DNA of 44,174 nt from Oscillospiraceae bacterium (GTDB lineage Bacteria; Bacillota; Clostridia; Oscillospirales; UBA929). Where the stretch lies: positions 1-44,174 of the forward strand of contig WRIZ01000020.1 in NCBI GenBank assembly GCA_009782475.1. Reading direction: 5' to 3'. The notes beneath the pieces were generated by a model. That model ran no database searches. It had not been told where the DNA came from and saw only the letters and a list, made by a program, of their open reading frames with translations. A program made the translations under genes and the position numbers. Within the stretch, counting starts at the first letter, position 1. Every line of letters starts with the position of its first letter. Below, in pieces: positions 1 through 7,595 of this stretch.

Positions 1-114
1 AAAGAGTACAAAGCCAAAACCGAAAGCAAAACCCCTATTTCTGGTGTTCTCAAACGAAACCTCTTTGATCTCAACAACTTCGCTGGCTTCTTAGAGGTGT
101 TGGCGGCAAATTAG
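1..114 (+). CDS. Possible C-terminal tail of an upstream gene (partial)
   Basis: Frame 1 is open from the left edge for 37 codons and stops at TAG 112-114. The tail is Lys-rich at first and ends in a hydrophobic stretch, NLFDLNNFAGFLEVLAAN. I do not recognise the family. An open frame of this length at a window edge can arise by chance, so this is only a possible gene end. Its codons look less GC-rich than those of the following gene. Confidence 0.3.
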   Translation, partial: KEYKAKTESKTPISGVLKRNLFDLNNFAGFLEVLAAN

Positions 115-141
115 ATTGACGTGGGCGGTCGTCTCTTACAG

Positions 142-171
142 TTGACATTTGTCCAACCGACGGTGTATAAT
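142..171 (+). promoter_or_regulatory. Sigma-A type promoter for the GH115 gene
   Basis: TTGACA at 142-147 and TATAAT at 166-171 are both perfect consensus hexamers, with an 18-base spacer. The start codon of the large secreted hydrolase lies 58 bases downstream, preceded by AAAGGAGG at 213-220. The transcript would have a short leader of roughly 50 bases. Confidence 0.75.
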
Positions 172-228
172 AAACCAATATGACCCTGAGGAGGAAAACC
201 GTGTACCGTATTAAAGGAGGATGCCCCT

Positions 229-3200
229 ATGAAGTCAAGGAGACCCGTCAAAACCCTGTCTTTGCTGCTGGCGTTGATATTGCTGATCCCCGCGGGAATC
301 GCGGCGGGAGAGCCTGTGGTTAGGGCCGCCGAATTGCCGCCTGTGCCGGACAAAGGCGCGGCACCCGCCGCGGATGAGTTTGTCTTGCTGTACGACAAGG
401 CCGCCGACCTCTACATAGATTCCGGCGACTGGGAAGGAGCGGCCATCGCGCTGGCTTCCCTGCAAAGCGATATAGGACTGGTCGGCGGGCAAAAACCGGC
501 CATTGTCAACGACGCGTCCGCCCTCTCCGGCATGGCCGTTTTGACCGGCACCATCGGCAAGAGCGGTGTGATCGACGGGCTGATCGCCTCCGGCAAAATA
601 GACGTATCGAAAGTCAAAGGCAAATGGGAGAGCTATTTGCTGACGGTGGTCGACAACCCCATCGAGGGTGTTGACCGCGCTTTGGTCGTTGCGGGCAGTG
701 ATAAGCGCGGAACCATTTTTGGTATCTATAAAATTAGTGAAATGATCGGCGTTTCCCCGTGGGTTTGGTGGGGCGACAGTATGCCTGTCCGCAAAGGCAA
801 ACTGACCTTCACGGGCAACCTCAAAATCGAACAGGGCGAGCCGTCGGTCAAATACCGCGGCATCTTCCTCAACGACGAAGCCCCCTGCCTCTCCGGCTGG
901 GCGTCCAGGAATTACGGCACGACCGCAAACGCGCAAGCCACCAACGGCTTTGACCATGAATTCTATCAAGCCGTTTTTGAGCTGATCCTGCGCTTAAAAG
1001 GCAACTACCTTTGGCCTACAATGTGGAACAACTCCTTCCATACCGACGATCCGCTGAACTCGGAAATGGCCGACAGATACGGCGTCGTTATGGGAACCTC
1101 GCATCAGGAGCATATGACCTGCGCCGACAAAGAGTGGAGCTGGTCGGGTCTCGGCGCGTGGAACTATGCCACCAACCGGGATAAGATTTACAAGTTTTGG
1201 AAAGACGGCGTCACCGAACGCAAAGAGTATGAGTCGATCCTGACGCTCGGTATGCGCGGGCAGGCCGATACCGCCATCCTCGGCCCGGGCGCGACGCTGA
1301 AAGACAATATGGACTTGATCGCGGGCGTCTTAGCCGACCAGCGCGAGATCATCAAGGACGTCTACGGCTCGGCCGAAGCCCCGCCGCAGTTGCTCGCCCT
1401 GTATAAAGAAGTCGAAGATTTCTATTACGGCAGCGCGGAATATGGCAAAATGAACGTGCCGGACGACGTGACCCTGCTGCTCTGCGACGACAACCACGCC
1501 AACGTCCGCACCCTGCCGACCGAAGAGATGCGCAAACGCTCGGGCGGTTACGGGATGTATTACCACTTCGACTACCGCGGCGCACCCATCAGCTATCAGT
1601 GGATCAACCAAACACCGCTGACCAAGGTTTGGGAACAGATGACAACGGCGTATGACGCGGGCGTTGACCGCATTTGGATCGTCAACGTCGGCGACCTCAA
1701 ACCGATGGAGCTTCCGATCGACTATTTCCTCAGCCTGGCCTACGACTATGAGCAATGGAGCCCGGCCAACAAAGTGGACGAGTTTACCAAAAAATGGGCA
1801 GCCCGCCAGTTCGGCGAGAGCGTGGCCGATGACGCCGCCGCCGTTTTGAACGGCTACACCAAAATCCTCGGCGCGCGCAAGGCCGAAGTCGTGATGCCTG
1901 ATCCGTCCACCTTTAGCCTGACCGCCTTTGACGAAGCCGACCGCACTTTGGCGGAGTTTGAGGATATTGTCAAAACAGCCGAGGCGGTTTACGCCAAACT
2001 CCCGGCCTATCAAAAAGACTCTTTTTACCAGCTTGCGCTTTATCCGGCGCGGGCGGCCATGAATGTTTACAAAGCCAACATTTATGCCGCGTGGAGCGTT
2101 TATTTGGCCGAGCAAGGACTCCCGGCCGCCAACGAATATGCCAAACTGGCGCGCGCCGCCTTTGACGCCGACATAGCGGATATGGAATATTACAACAAAA
2201 CGCTGTCCGGCGGCAAATGGGATGGTATCATGCGCCAAAACCATTATAACTATACCACTTGGGACGGCCCCTCTACCGGCGTTGCGGAAAGCCAAATGCC
2301 GAAAGCAGGGCAGGTCACGCCCGAGGCGGGTCAAGAACTTGCCGTGCGCGTGCAGGGAAGCAAAGAGATCGTCCGCGGCGGTTTGACCGCTTTGCCGTTA
2401 TCAACCAATCTCAGCAAAGAGAACCGCTACATCGATGTATTCAACGGCAAGAGCTTTCCGTTTACCTTCACCGTATCGGCCAACGAAGACTGGGTGATCC
2501 TCAGCACAACGCAGGGAACCTGCGTCAGCCAAACCCGCATCGGCGTATCGGTCGACTGGACGAAAATCACGGCGAACACCACCGCGGCTATTACCATTTC
2601 AGGCGCGGGCGAAACGATTACGATCGGTGTTCCGGTCAATGTATTCTCGGAAACCGTCGCCGATAAAACCTATGTGGAGACCCACGGATATGTGTCGATC
2701 AATCCGGCCAACGCCGTCGTTAATTCGGCGTCGGGTTCGAGCAAGTGGACGGTCATTGACGATTACGGCCGCGACGGAGACAGCCTGAAAGTTCTTCCGA
2801 ACGGAAAATCGTTTGCCGTCGGCGACGCCAACGCGCCCTATGTGGAGTATTCCTTCTATATCCAAAATCCGGGCGTCTACAATGTGAACACCTTCATCGC
2901 GCCGACAGGCAACGGGGTACACCAAACCATCACCCCCATTCTAGATCAGCTCCGTTTCTCGGTTCAAATCGGCAGCGGGGAGCGCAAAACGGCGAGCGGC
3001 CTGCTCACCGCAAGCTATGAGCCGGGCGGCGGCGAGGCCTCATGGGCATACGGCGTGATGAACAACACCCGGTTGGTGACCACAGAGCACGGCAGCCTGG
3101 CCGCCGGATTACACACCCTGCGGATATACGCGGCAGACCCTTCGGTGGTCATTCAAAAAATCGTGATCGCCCCGGCCTCCGCCAAACAGACGACACTCTC

Positions 3201-4884
3201 CTCGGCTCCGCAAACCTATCACTTTATGGATTCCTACTTCGGCCCGCCGGAAAGCTATTACGCGGGAACGGAGAAGATCAATTTGCCTGCCCCCGCCCTT
3301 GATAAGGGGATCGCGCAATTTGTTCCCGCAGACGCCGCCGTCACCTTTGCAAATGCCGACGGAAGTGTCATCCAAACGCTCACGGCGCAAGCGTCGAACG
3401 GCTCCCGGCTGACCGCCGCGCAGATCGCGTCGGTCACCCAGCCAACCCGGGAAGGGTTCGTTTTCACCTATTGGATGATGCCGAACGGCGCGCCGGTGAC
3501 CGATCAAATCATCTTCGCCGAACCGACCACCGTTACCGCCCGGTTTGTCTCAACCTCCGCCATCACCTATACCTATGACCCGAACGGCGGCACAGGAGAG
3601 GGCTACACCATCGAGGCTCCGGCGGAGACGGAGGTCATTATTGAAAACAATACCTTCACCAACGGCGATAAGGTCTTTATCGGCTGGAACACCAAATCCG
3701 ACAGAAGCGGCGACGGTTTTGCCCCCGGCGTCCAAATCATTGCCGGAGAGCCGCTGGAATTGTATGCCGTTTGGGCGGATGAACTCCCGGCCACACGCGC
3801 CTCCAGCGAACGGGCGGACGGCCGCCTTGCTTCCGCCTTTGACGGCAAAGGCGATACGTCGCTGAAGATGCTGGGCGTTGCCAACGAGTGGATCGAAATC
3901 GGATTCACCAAAGACTACACCATCGACTCCCTCTATATCTCCGAAGTGGGCAGCAACATTCAAGAGTATGAAGTGCAGATTTGGAACGCGGCGTCCGGGA
4001 AATGGGAGACGGTCACCGAGGGAACCGGCATCGGGCCGAACGGGGACTTGCTCTTCTTCCAAGCCAAGGTTTTCACCACCAGCCGCATCCGCTTAAACAT
4101 CAAGTCCGCGCTCAACCCGCCGACCATCCGTGAAATCTCCCTCCAGCCTTTCATCAACTGGGGTTTGGCCACGAACGGCGGTTCAATCACAACCGTACCG
4201 GCCGACGGCGAGGGCGACGGCGACAGTTTGACCGACGGCGACAGGCTGGACTATACCAAACGCTGGCGTATCAATTCACAGGAAGGCTTCTCCGAACCCA
4301 TCACACTGATGCTGTCCGGTCAGAAGAGCATCTCGGTCGTCAACATTTTCAGCATCACCGGCCTGTGGAACTCCAACCCCAGGGATCTTAAACGCGATAC
4401 GATCGCCACCACCGCGCTCGGCACCATCCGCAACCTGAACATTGAATACACCGCAGACGGGCAGACATGGAAAGCGTTGCCGGGCGGAACGATTGTTGAG
4501 AACGAATATTCTTGGATTTCCATAACGCTGGACGCCCCCATCCTGATGTCCGGCCTGCGGTTCACCGTGCCGGATCAGTCGAACAGCGATTTCAACGACA
4601 GCTGGATACGGGTTGTTGAGTTTGAAGCGTTGGAACTTGTCAGCACTCAGGGCATGATCAACTTTGCCGGAGCGGCCGATCCCGGAACCCCCGATCCGGG
4701 CGACAAACCGGAAGAGCCGACACCGACGCCGACCGACCCCGGCGAAAAAGACCCCAACGGGAAACCGGCGAAAAAGACCGGCGACGACTTCGTGGTGTAT
4801 GGCTTCCTCGCGCTGATGGCATTGATGGTTTCCGGCGCAGGGGTCGCACTGACGATCAGAAGACTCCGCCGCACAAATGTATAA
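229..4884 (+). CDS. Secreted, surface-anchored GH115-family xylan alpha-1,2-glucuronidase-like protein
   Basis: This 1551-residue exported protein resembles glycoside hydrolase family 115, which removes (4-O-methyl)glucuronic acid side groups from glucuronoxylan. Residues 1-33 are a signal peptide. The GH115 N-terminal and catalytic parts span about 50-700 and include the segments RGIFLNDEAP and LKGNYLWPTMW. A GH115 C-terminal-like beta domain lies at about 840-980. Two InlB/Flg_new-type repeats follow (about 1035-1107 and 1112-1184), then two discoidin-like domains (about 1188-1305 and 1308-1468), a Pro/Thr/Asp linker, one membrane helix and the basic tail RRLRR. The end resembles a sortase signal but reads PAKKTGDD in place of LPxTGD. 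The start is ATG 229 behind AAAGGAGG with 8-base spacing. It is probably a single-gene transcript, with its own promoter and a downstream hairpin. Family assignment is by recalled motifs; the exact substrate is inferred. Confidence 0.85.
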   Translation: MKSRRPVKTLSLLLALILLIPAGIAAGEPVVRAAELPPVPDKGAAPAADEFVLLYDKAADLYIDSGDWEGAAIALASLQSDIGLVGGQKPAIVNDASALSGMAVLTGTIGKSGVIDGLIASGKIDVSKVKGKWESYLLTVVDNPIEGVDRALVVAGSDKRGTIFGIYKISEMIGVSPWVWWGDSMPVRKGKLTFTGNLKIEQGEPSVKYRGIFLNDEAPCLSGWASRNYGTTANAQATNGFDHEFYQAVFELILRLKGNYLWPTMWNNSFHTDDPLNSEMADRYGVVMGTSHQEHMTCADKEWSWSGLGAWNYATNRDKIYKFWKDGVTERKEYESILTLGMRGQADTAILGPGATLKDNMDLIAGVLADQREIIKDVYGSAEAPPQLLALYKEVEDFYYGSAEYGKMNVPDDVTLLLCDDNHANVRTLPTEEMRKRSGGYGMYYHFDYRGAPISYQWINQTPLTKVWEQMTTAYDAGVDRIWIVNVGDLKPMELPIDYFLSLAYDYEQWSPANKVDEFTKKWAARQFGESVADDAAAVLNGYTKILGARKAEVVMPDPSTFSLTAFDEADRTLAEFEDIVKTAEAVYAKLPAYQKDSFYQLALYPARAAMNVYKANIYAAWSVYLAEQGLPAANEYAKLARAAFDADIADMEYYNKTLSGGKWDGIMRQNHYNYTTWDGPSTGVAESQMPKAGQVTPEAGQELAVRVQGSKEIVRGGLTALPLSTNLSKENRYIDVFNGKSFPFTFTVSANEDWVILSTTQGTCVSQTRIGVSVDWTKITANTTAAITISGAGETITIGVPVNVFSETVADKTYVETHGYVSINPANAVVNSASGSSKWTVIDDYGRDGDSLKVLPNGKSFAVGDANAPYVEYSFYIQNPGVYNVNTFIAPTGNGVHQTITPILDQLRFSVQIGSGERKTASGLLTASYEPGGGEASWAYGVMNNTRLVTTEHGSLAAGLHTLRIYAADPSVVIQKIVIAPASAKQTTLSSAPQTYHFMDSYFGPPESYYAGTEKINLPAPALDKGIAQFVPADAAVTFANADGSVIQTLTAQASNGSRLTAAQIASVTQPTREGFVFTYWMMPNGAPVTDQIIFAEPTTVTARFVSTSAITYTYDPNGGTGEGYTIEAPAETEVIIENNTFTNGDKVFIGWNTKSDRSGDGFAPGVQIIAGEPLELYAVWADELPATRASSERADGRLASAFDGKGDTSLKMLGVANEWIEIGFTKDYTIDSLYISEVGSNIQEYEVQIWNAASGKWETVTEGTGIGPNGDLLFFQAKVFTTSRIRLNIKSALNPPTIREISLQPFINWGLATNGGSITTVPADGEGDGDSLTDGDRLDYTKRWRINSQEGFSEPITLMLSGQKSISVVNIFSITGLWNSNPRDLKRDTIATTALGTIRNLNIEYTADGQTWKALPGGTIVENEYSWISITLDAPILMSGLRFTVPDQSNSDFNDSWIRVVEFEALELVSTQGMINFAGAADPGTPDPGDKPEEPTPTPTDPGEKDPNGKPAKKTGDDFVVYGFLALMALMVSGAGVALTIRRLRRTNV

Positions 4885-4907
4885 GACTAGAGTTTAACAC
4901 GGCAATA

Positions 4908-4937
4908 CAGCAAGGCGGGAGCGATCCCGCCTTGCTG
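4908..4937 (+). terminator. Hairpin terminator after the GH115 gene
   Basis: A perfect 13-base-pair stem (CAGCAAGGCGGGA with TCCCGCCTTGCTG) closes on a GCGA tetraloop, 23 bases after the stop codon. The downstream T-run is poor (ATACTTTG), so termination may be incomplete and could allow some read-through into the response regulator gene. Confidence 0.7.
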
Positions 4938-4975
4938 ATACTTTGAAACAGGAAAAATAGGAAGGCGTTTAGTCC

Positions 4976-5662
4976 ATGAACAACAAAGACATCCTCATCG
5001 TAGACGACGACTGTGACTTGGCGGCGATCACCGCCGACCTCTTCACCGACAACGGATACAATGTCTCCGTTGCCGCCGATTCGCGCTCCGCGCTGGAAAA
5101 CCTTGCCCAAACCGCGTACAGGCTGATCCTGCTGGACATCAACCTGCCCGACGGCACAGGCTTTTCGTTGTGTGAAACATTGCGGAAGACGACGGATATA
5201 CCCATCCTCTTTATCAGCGCGCGCACAAGCGATACCGATAAGATTACCGGGCTTGACATAGGCGGCGACGATTATATCCCCAAGCCGTATTCGCTCGGTG
5301 AGCTGCTGTCCCGTGTAAAAGCGCATCTGCGGCGTTCTTACGCGATGGATGCCGGCAGCGAGCGGTTTTGTTTCGGCGGCGTTGAAGTCAATTTGGAAGC
5401 GCGCGGCGCGGTCAAAAACGGCGTAAGTGTGGAGTTATCGGCAAAGGAATTTGACCTGCTCTCTTTTTTGCTTCAAAATAAGAACAAAGCTCTGTCCAAA
5501 GACGATATGTTCAATGCCGTTTGGGGTGCGTACAGCGAGGCCGAACCGTCATCGCTGACGGTGCATATACGGTGGCTGCGTGAGAAACTGGAGGACGACC
5601 CCTCCAACCCCCGGTTCATCAAAACGGTATGGGGCGTGGGCTATAAGCTGGAGGTCATATGA
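4976..5662 (+). CDS. OmpR/PhoB-family response regulator
   Basis: This 228-residue two-component response regulator is a cytoplasmic DNA-binding protein. The receiver domain (about 5-118) has the acidic pocket DDD at 10-12, phospho-acceptor Asp54 in LLDINLPDG and Lys103 in PKPYS. A winged-helix DNA-binding domain (about 128-226) carries LSAKEFDLLSFLLQN and ends RFIKTVWGVGYKLEVI. The start is ATG 4976 with GGAAGG 10 bases upstream. It overlaps the kinase gene by 4 bases (ATGA). The adjacent ABC ATPase and permease suggest it controls that exporter, as in antimicrobial-peptide sensing modules; this is inference from context. Confidence 0.93.
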   Translation: MNNKDILIVDDDCDLAAITADLFTDNGYNVSVAADSRSALENLAQTAYRLILLDINLPDGTGFSLCETLRKTTDIPILFISARTSDTDKITGLDIGGDDYIPKPYSLGELLSRVKAHLRRSYAMDAGSERFCFGGVEVNLEARGAVKNGVSVELSAKEFDLLSFLLQNKNKALSKDDMFNAVWGAYSEAEPSSLTVHIRWLREKLEDDPSNPRFIKTVWGVGYKLEVI

Positions 5663-6789
5663 GAGGGAAAATCATAGGCGTTGCCGTGGCGTTTATCATT
5701 GTGATCACCGCGTTTTTCGCGGGGTCATTGTTTTTTCTGCACGATATATACGGCCGTCATGAAAAAGAAATGGCGGGAGAAAGAGCTGTTCTGCTTAATG
5801 AGATTACCCAAATGACCGAGCTGGAAGAAGCCTTGATCAAAGCGGAAGAGTTCGCTTCGTTCCCCATGACGGCTGCAGGGACGCAGCGGCTTCTGCTGAT
5901 CGCTTACGCCGCGTGCGTATTGTTCACAGCGGTTGTCTTCCTCTTTTGCACGGTAAAAATCATCAAGCCGTTTCATCGCCTGGAGCAATTTGCGGCTGAA
6001 GTGGCCAAAGGGAATCTTGACTTTCCGCTTGCCATACAAAGAGAAAACATCTTTGGGGAATTTTCCTGGGCGTTTGATTTCATGCGGAGCGAATTGAAAA
6101 CCTCCCGTGAAAACGAAGAATCGGCCAAGCGCGAAAACAAAGCGTTGATTGCCGCCATTTCCCATGACATCAAAACGCCTGTGTCTTCCATCCGCGCTTA
6201 TGCCGAAGGGCTGCAAAAGGGGATGGATACCACGCCGGAACGCCGGGAGCGTTATTTGAGCGTCATCCTCAAAAAAGCCGACGAGGTGGCCAAACTGACA
6301 GACGATTTGTTTCTCCACGCCCTATCGGACATGGAGAAATTACAGCTGGAAATCAAGCCGTATAATGCGAAAAAGCTGATTGGCGGCATCCTTGACCCGT
6401 TTTTCGCCGAGTACGGCGAAAGGATACGGATGACCGAAGTGCCTGACGTCACCGTGTCGGCGGATGAAAAGCGGCTCAGCCAGGTCTTTGAAAACATCAT
6501 TGCCAACGCCGTTAAATACGCGCCCGGCTCGGCTGTTGACATATCGTTCAACCTTGAAGACGACTTGCTTTTATGTGAAATACGCGATTTTGGAAACGGC
6601 ATCCCGCCCCGTGATATGCCGTTTGTTTGGAATCGGTTTTACCGGGGGGAGAACACCGAAGGGGTGTCCGGGTCGGGGCTGGGGTTGTATATCGTGCGAT
6701 ACATCATTGAAAAATGCGGCGGTTCCGTCCGCCTGCAAAACTCAGAGAAAGGGCTAAGGGTATTTTTTTCACTCTTAAGGATTTCTTAA
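5659..6789 (+). CDS. Sensor histidine kinase
   Basis: This 376-residue membrane histidine kinase is the partner of the preceding regulator. Helix 1 is at about 5-28, an extracellular loop of about 50 residues follows, and helix 2 is at about 78-98. A HAMP-like linker occupies about 99-152. The HisKA box AAISHDIKTP holds His169, and the HATPase part has the N box (IIANAVKYAP), DFGNGIP and SGLGLYIV. The loop is longer than in intramembrane-sensing BceS-type kinases, so a true external sensor is possible. Translation is coupled to the regulator gene through the ATGA overlap. The signal is not predictable from sequence. Confidence 0.92.
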   Translation: MRGKIIGVAVAFIIVITAFFAGSLFFLHDIYGRHEKEMAGERAVLLNEITQMTELEEALIKAEEFASFPMTAAGTQRLLLIAYAACVLFTAVVFLFCTVKIIKPFHRLEQFAAEVAKGNLDFPLAIQRENIFGEFSWAFDFMRSELKTSRENEESAKRENKALIAAISHDIKTPVSSIRAYAEGLQKGMDTTPERRERYLSVILKKADEVAKLTDDLFLHALSDMEKLQLEIKPYNAKKLIGGILDPFFAEYGERIRMTEVPDVTVSADEKRLSQVFENIIANAVKYAPGSAVDISFNLEDDLLLCEIRDFGNGIPPRDMPFVWNRFYRGENTEGVSGSGLGLYIVRYIIEKCGGSVRLQNSEKGLRVFFSLLRIS

Positions 6790-6820
6790 TAACTTTTCGT
6801 TTACCATAGAGTTAAGAAAT
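6775..6820 (+). promoter_or_regulatory. Repeat cluster between kinase and ABC genes, possible regulator binding site
   Basis: TTAAG at 6775-6779 and TTAAT at 6786-6790 are 11 bases apart on the same strand, a spacing typical of OmpR-family half-sites. In addition, ATTTCTTAA (6781-6789) and TTAAGAAAT (6812-6820) form a perfect inverted repeat with a 22-base gap. The cluster spans the kinase stop codon and the 46-base gap before the ABC ATPase. It could be the binding site of the adjacent response regulator or part of an mRNA hairpin. Confidence 0.35.
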
Positions 6821-6835
6821 TCTCAGGAGGATGGT

Positions 6836-7591
6836 ATGAGCAAGACAATCATGACCGCAAAAGACCTTTGTAAAAGCTACGCTTCAGGCGGGGTTCAAAA
6901 CCATGTGCTGAAAAACATCGGCTTTACCCTGCGCGAGGGCGAATTTGCCGTGGTGATGGGCAGTTCGGGGTCGGGCAAGTCCACTCTGACCTATTGTCTT
7001 TCCGGCATGGACAGAGCCACCTCGGGCGAAATTACATACAACGGCAAGAGTTTTCAGCCGTTGAGCGAGGATAAACTAGCGGTTCTGCGGCGGCGCGACT
7101 TCGGTTTCGTCTTCCAGCAGATGCACCTTGTGGCGAACTTGACCATTTTTGAAAACATTGCCGTGCCGGGGTACCTTGTGTCAAAACCCAAAGCCGTCCA
7201 TGCCAAAGCGGAGGAGCTGATGGAGCGGGTGGGCATTTCCGGCCTCGCCAAACGGCTGCCGTCGCAAGTATCGGGCGGGGAACAGCAGAGGGCGGCGGTG
7301 GCGCGCGCGCTGATCAACACGCCGAAAATCCTGTTTGCCGACGAGCCAACAGGCTCGCTCAACTCCAAAGCGGGGCAGGACGTTTTGAATATCCTCACCG
7401 AGTTCAACCAAAACGGGCAGACCATCCTGATGGTGACGCATGACGTCAAAGCGGCCATCCGGGCGACCCGCCTGATCTACATCAAAGACGGAAAACTGGA
7501 CGGCGAAATGGAGATGGGCGGGTATACCGGCGAACATACCGCGCCGCGTGAAAGCCAAATCATCGCGTGGCTTTCCTCGATGGGGTGGTGA
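6836..7591 (+). CDS. ABC transporter ATP-binding protein (FtsE/LolD/MacB type)
   Basis: This 251-residue ATPase subunit energises the permease encoded next. It has Walker A MGSSGSGKST, Q-loop FVFQQMH, signature VSGGEQQRAAVARAL, Walker B ILFADEPTGSLN and the switch His in VTHD. The order and spacing are those of the MacB/LolD subfamily, which pairs with FtsX-type permeases. ATG 6836 has the ribosome site CAGGAGG just upstream. It ends 4 bases before the permease start. Placement after a two-component pair suggests drug or peptide efflux or sensing, or lipoprotein or peptide release; the substrate is unknown. Confidence 0.93.
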   Translation: MSKTIMTAKDLCKSYASGGVQNHVLKNIGFTLREGEFAVVMGSSGSGKSTLTYCLSGMDRATSGEITYNGKSFQPLSEDKLAVLRRRDFGFVFQQMHLVANLTIFENIAVPGYLVSKPKAVHAKAEELMERVGISGLAKRLPSQVSGGEQQRAAVARALINTPKILFADEPTGSLNSKAGQDVLNILTEFNQNGQTILMVTHDVKAAIRATRLIYIKDGKLDGEMEMGGYTGEHTAPRESQIIAWLSSMGW

Positions 7592-7595
7592 GCGT

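Noticed and set aside
180-228. A short leader peptide starting at ATG 180
   Set aside because: The frame runs on into the GH115 gene out of frame, has no dedicated ribosome site and shows no peptide-like features.
1330-2334. A 334-codon open frame on the minus strand inside the GH115 gene
   Set aside because: It lies wholly opposite a well-supported coding sequence, and its protein has no recognisable motif; long antisense frames are expected in GC-rich genes.
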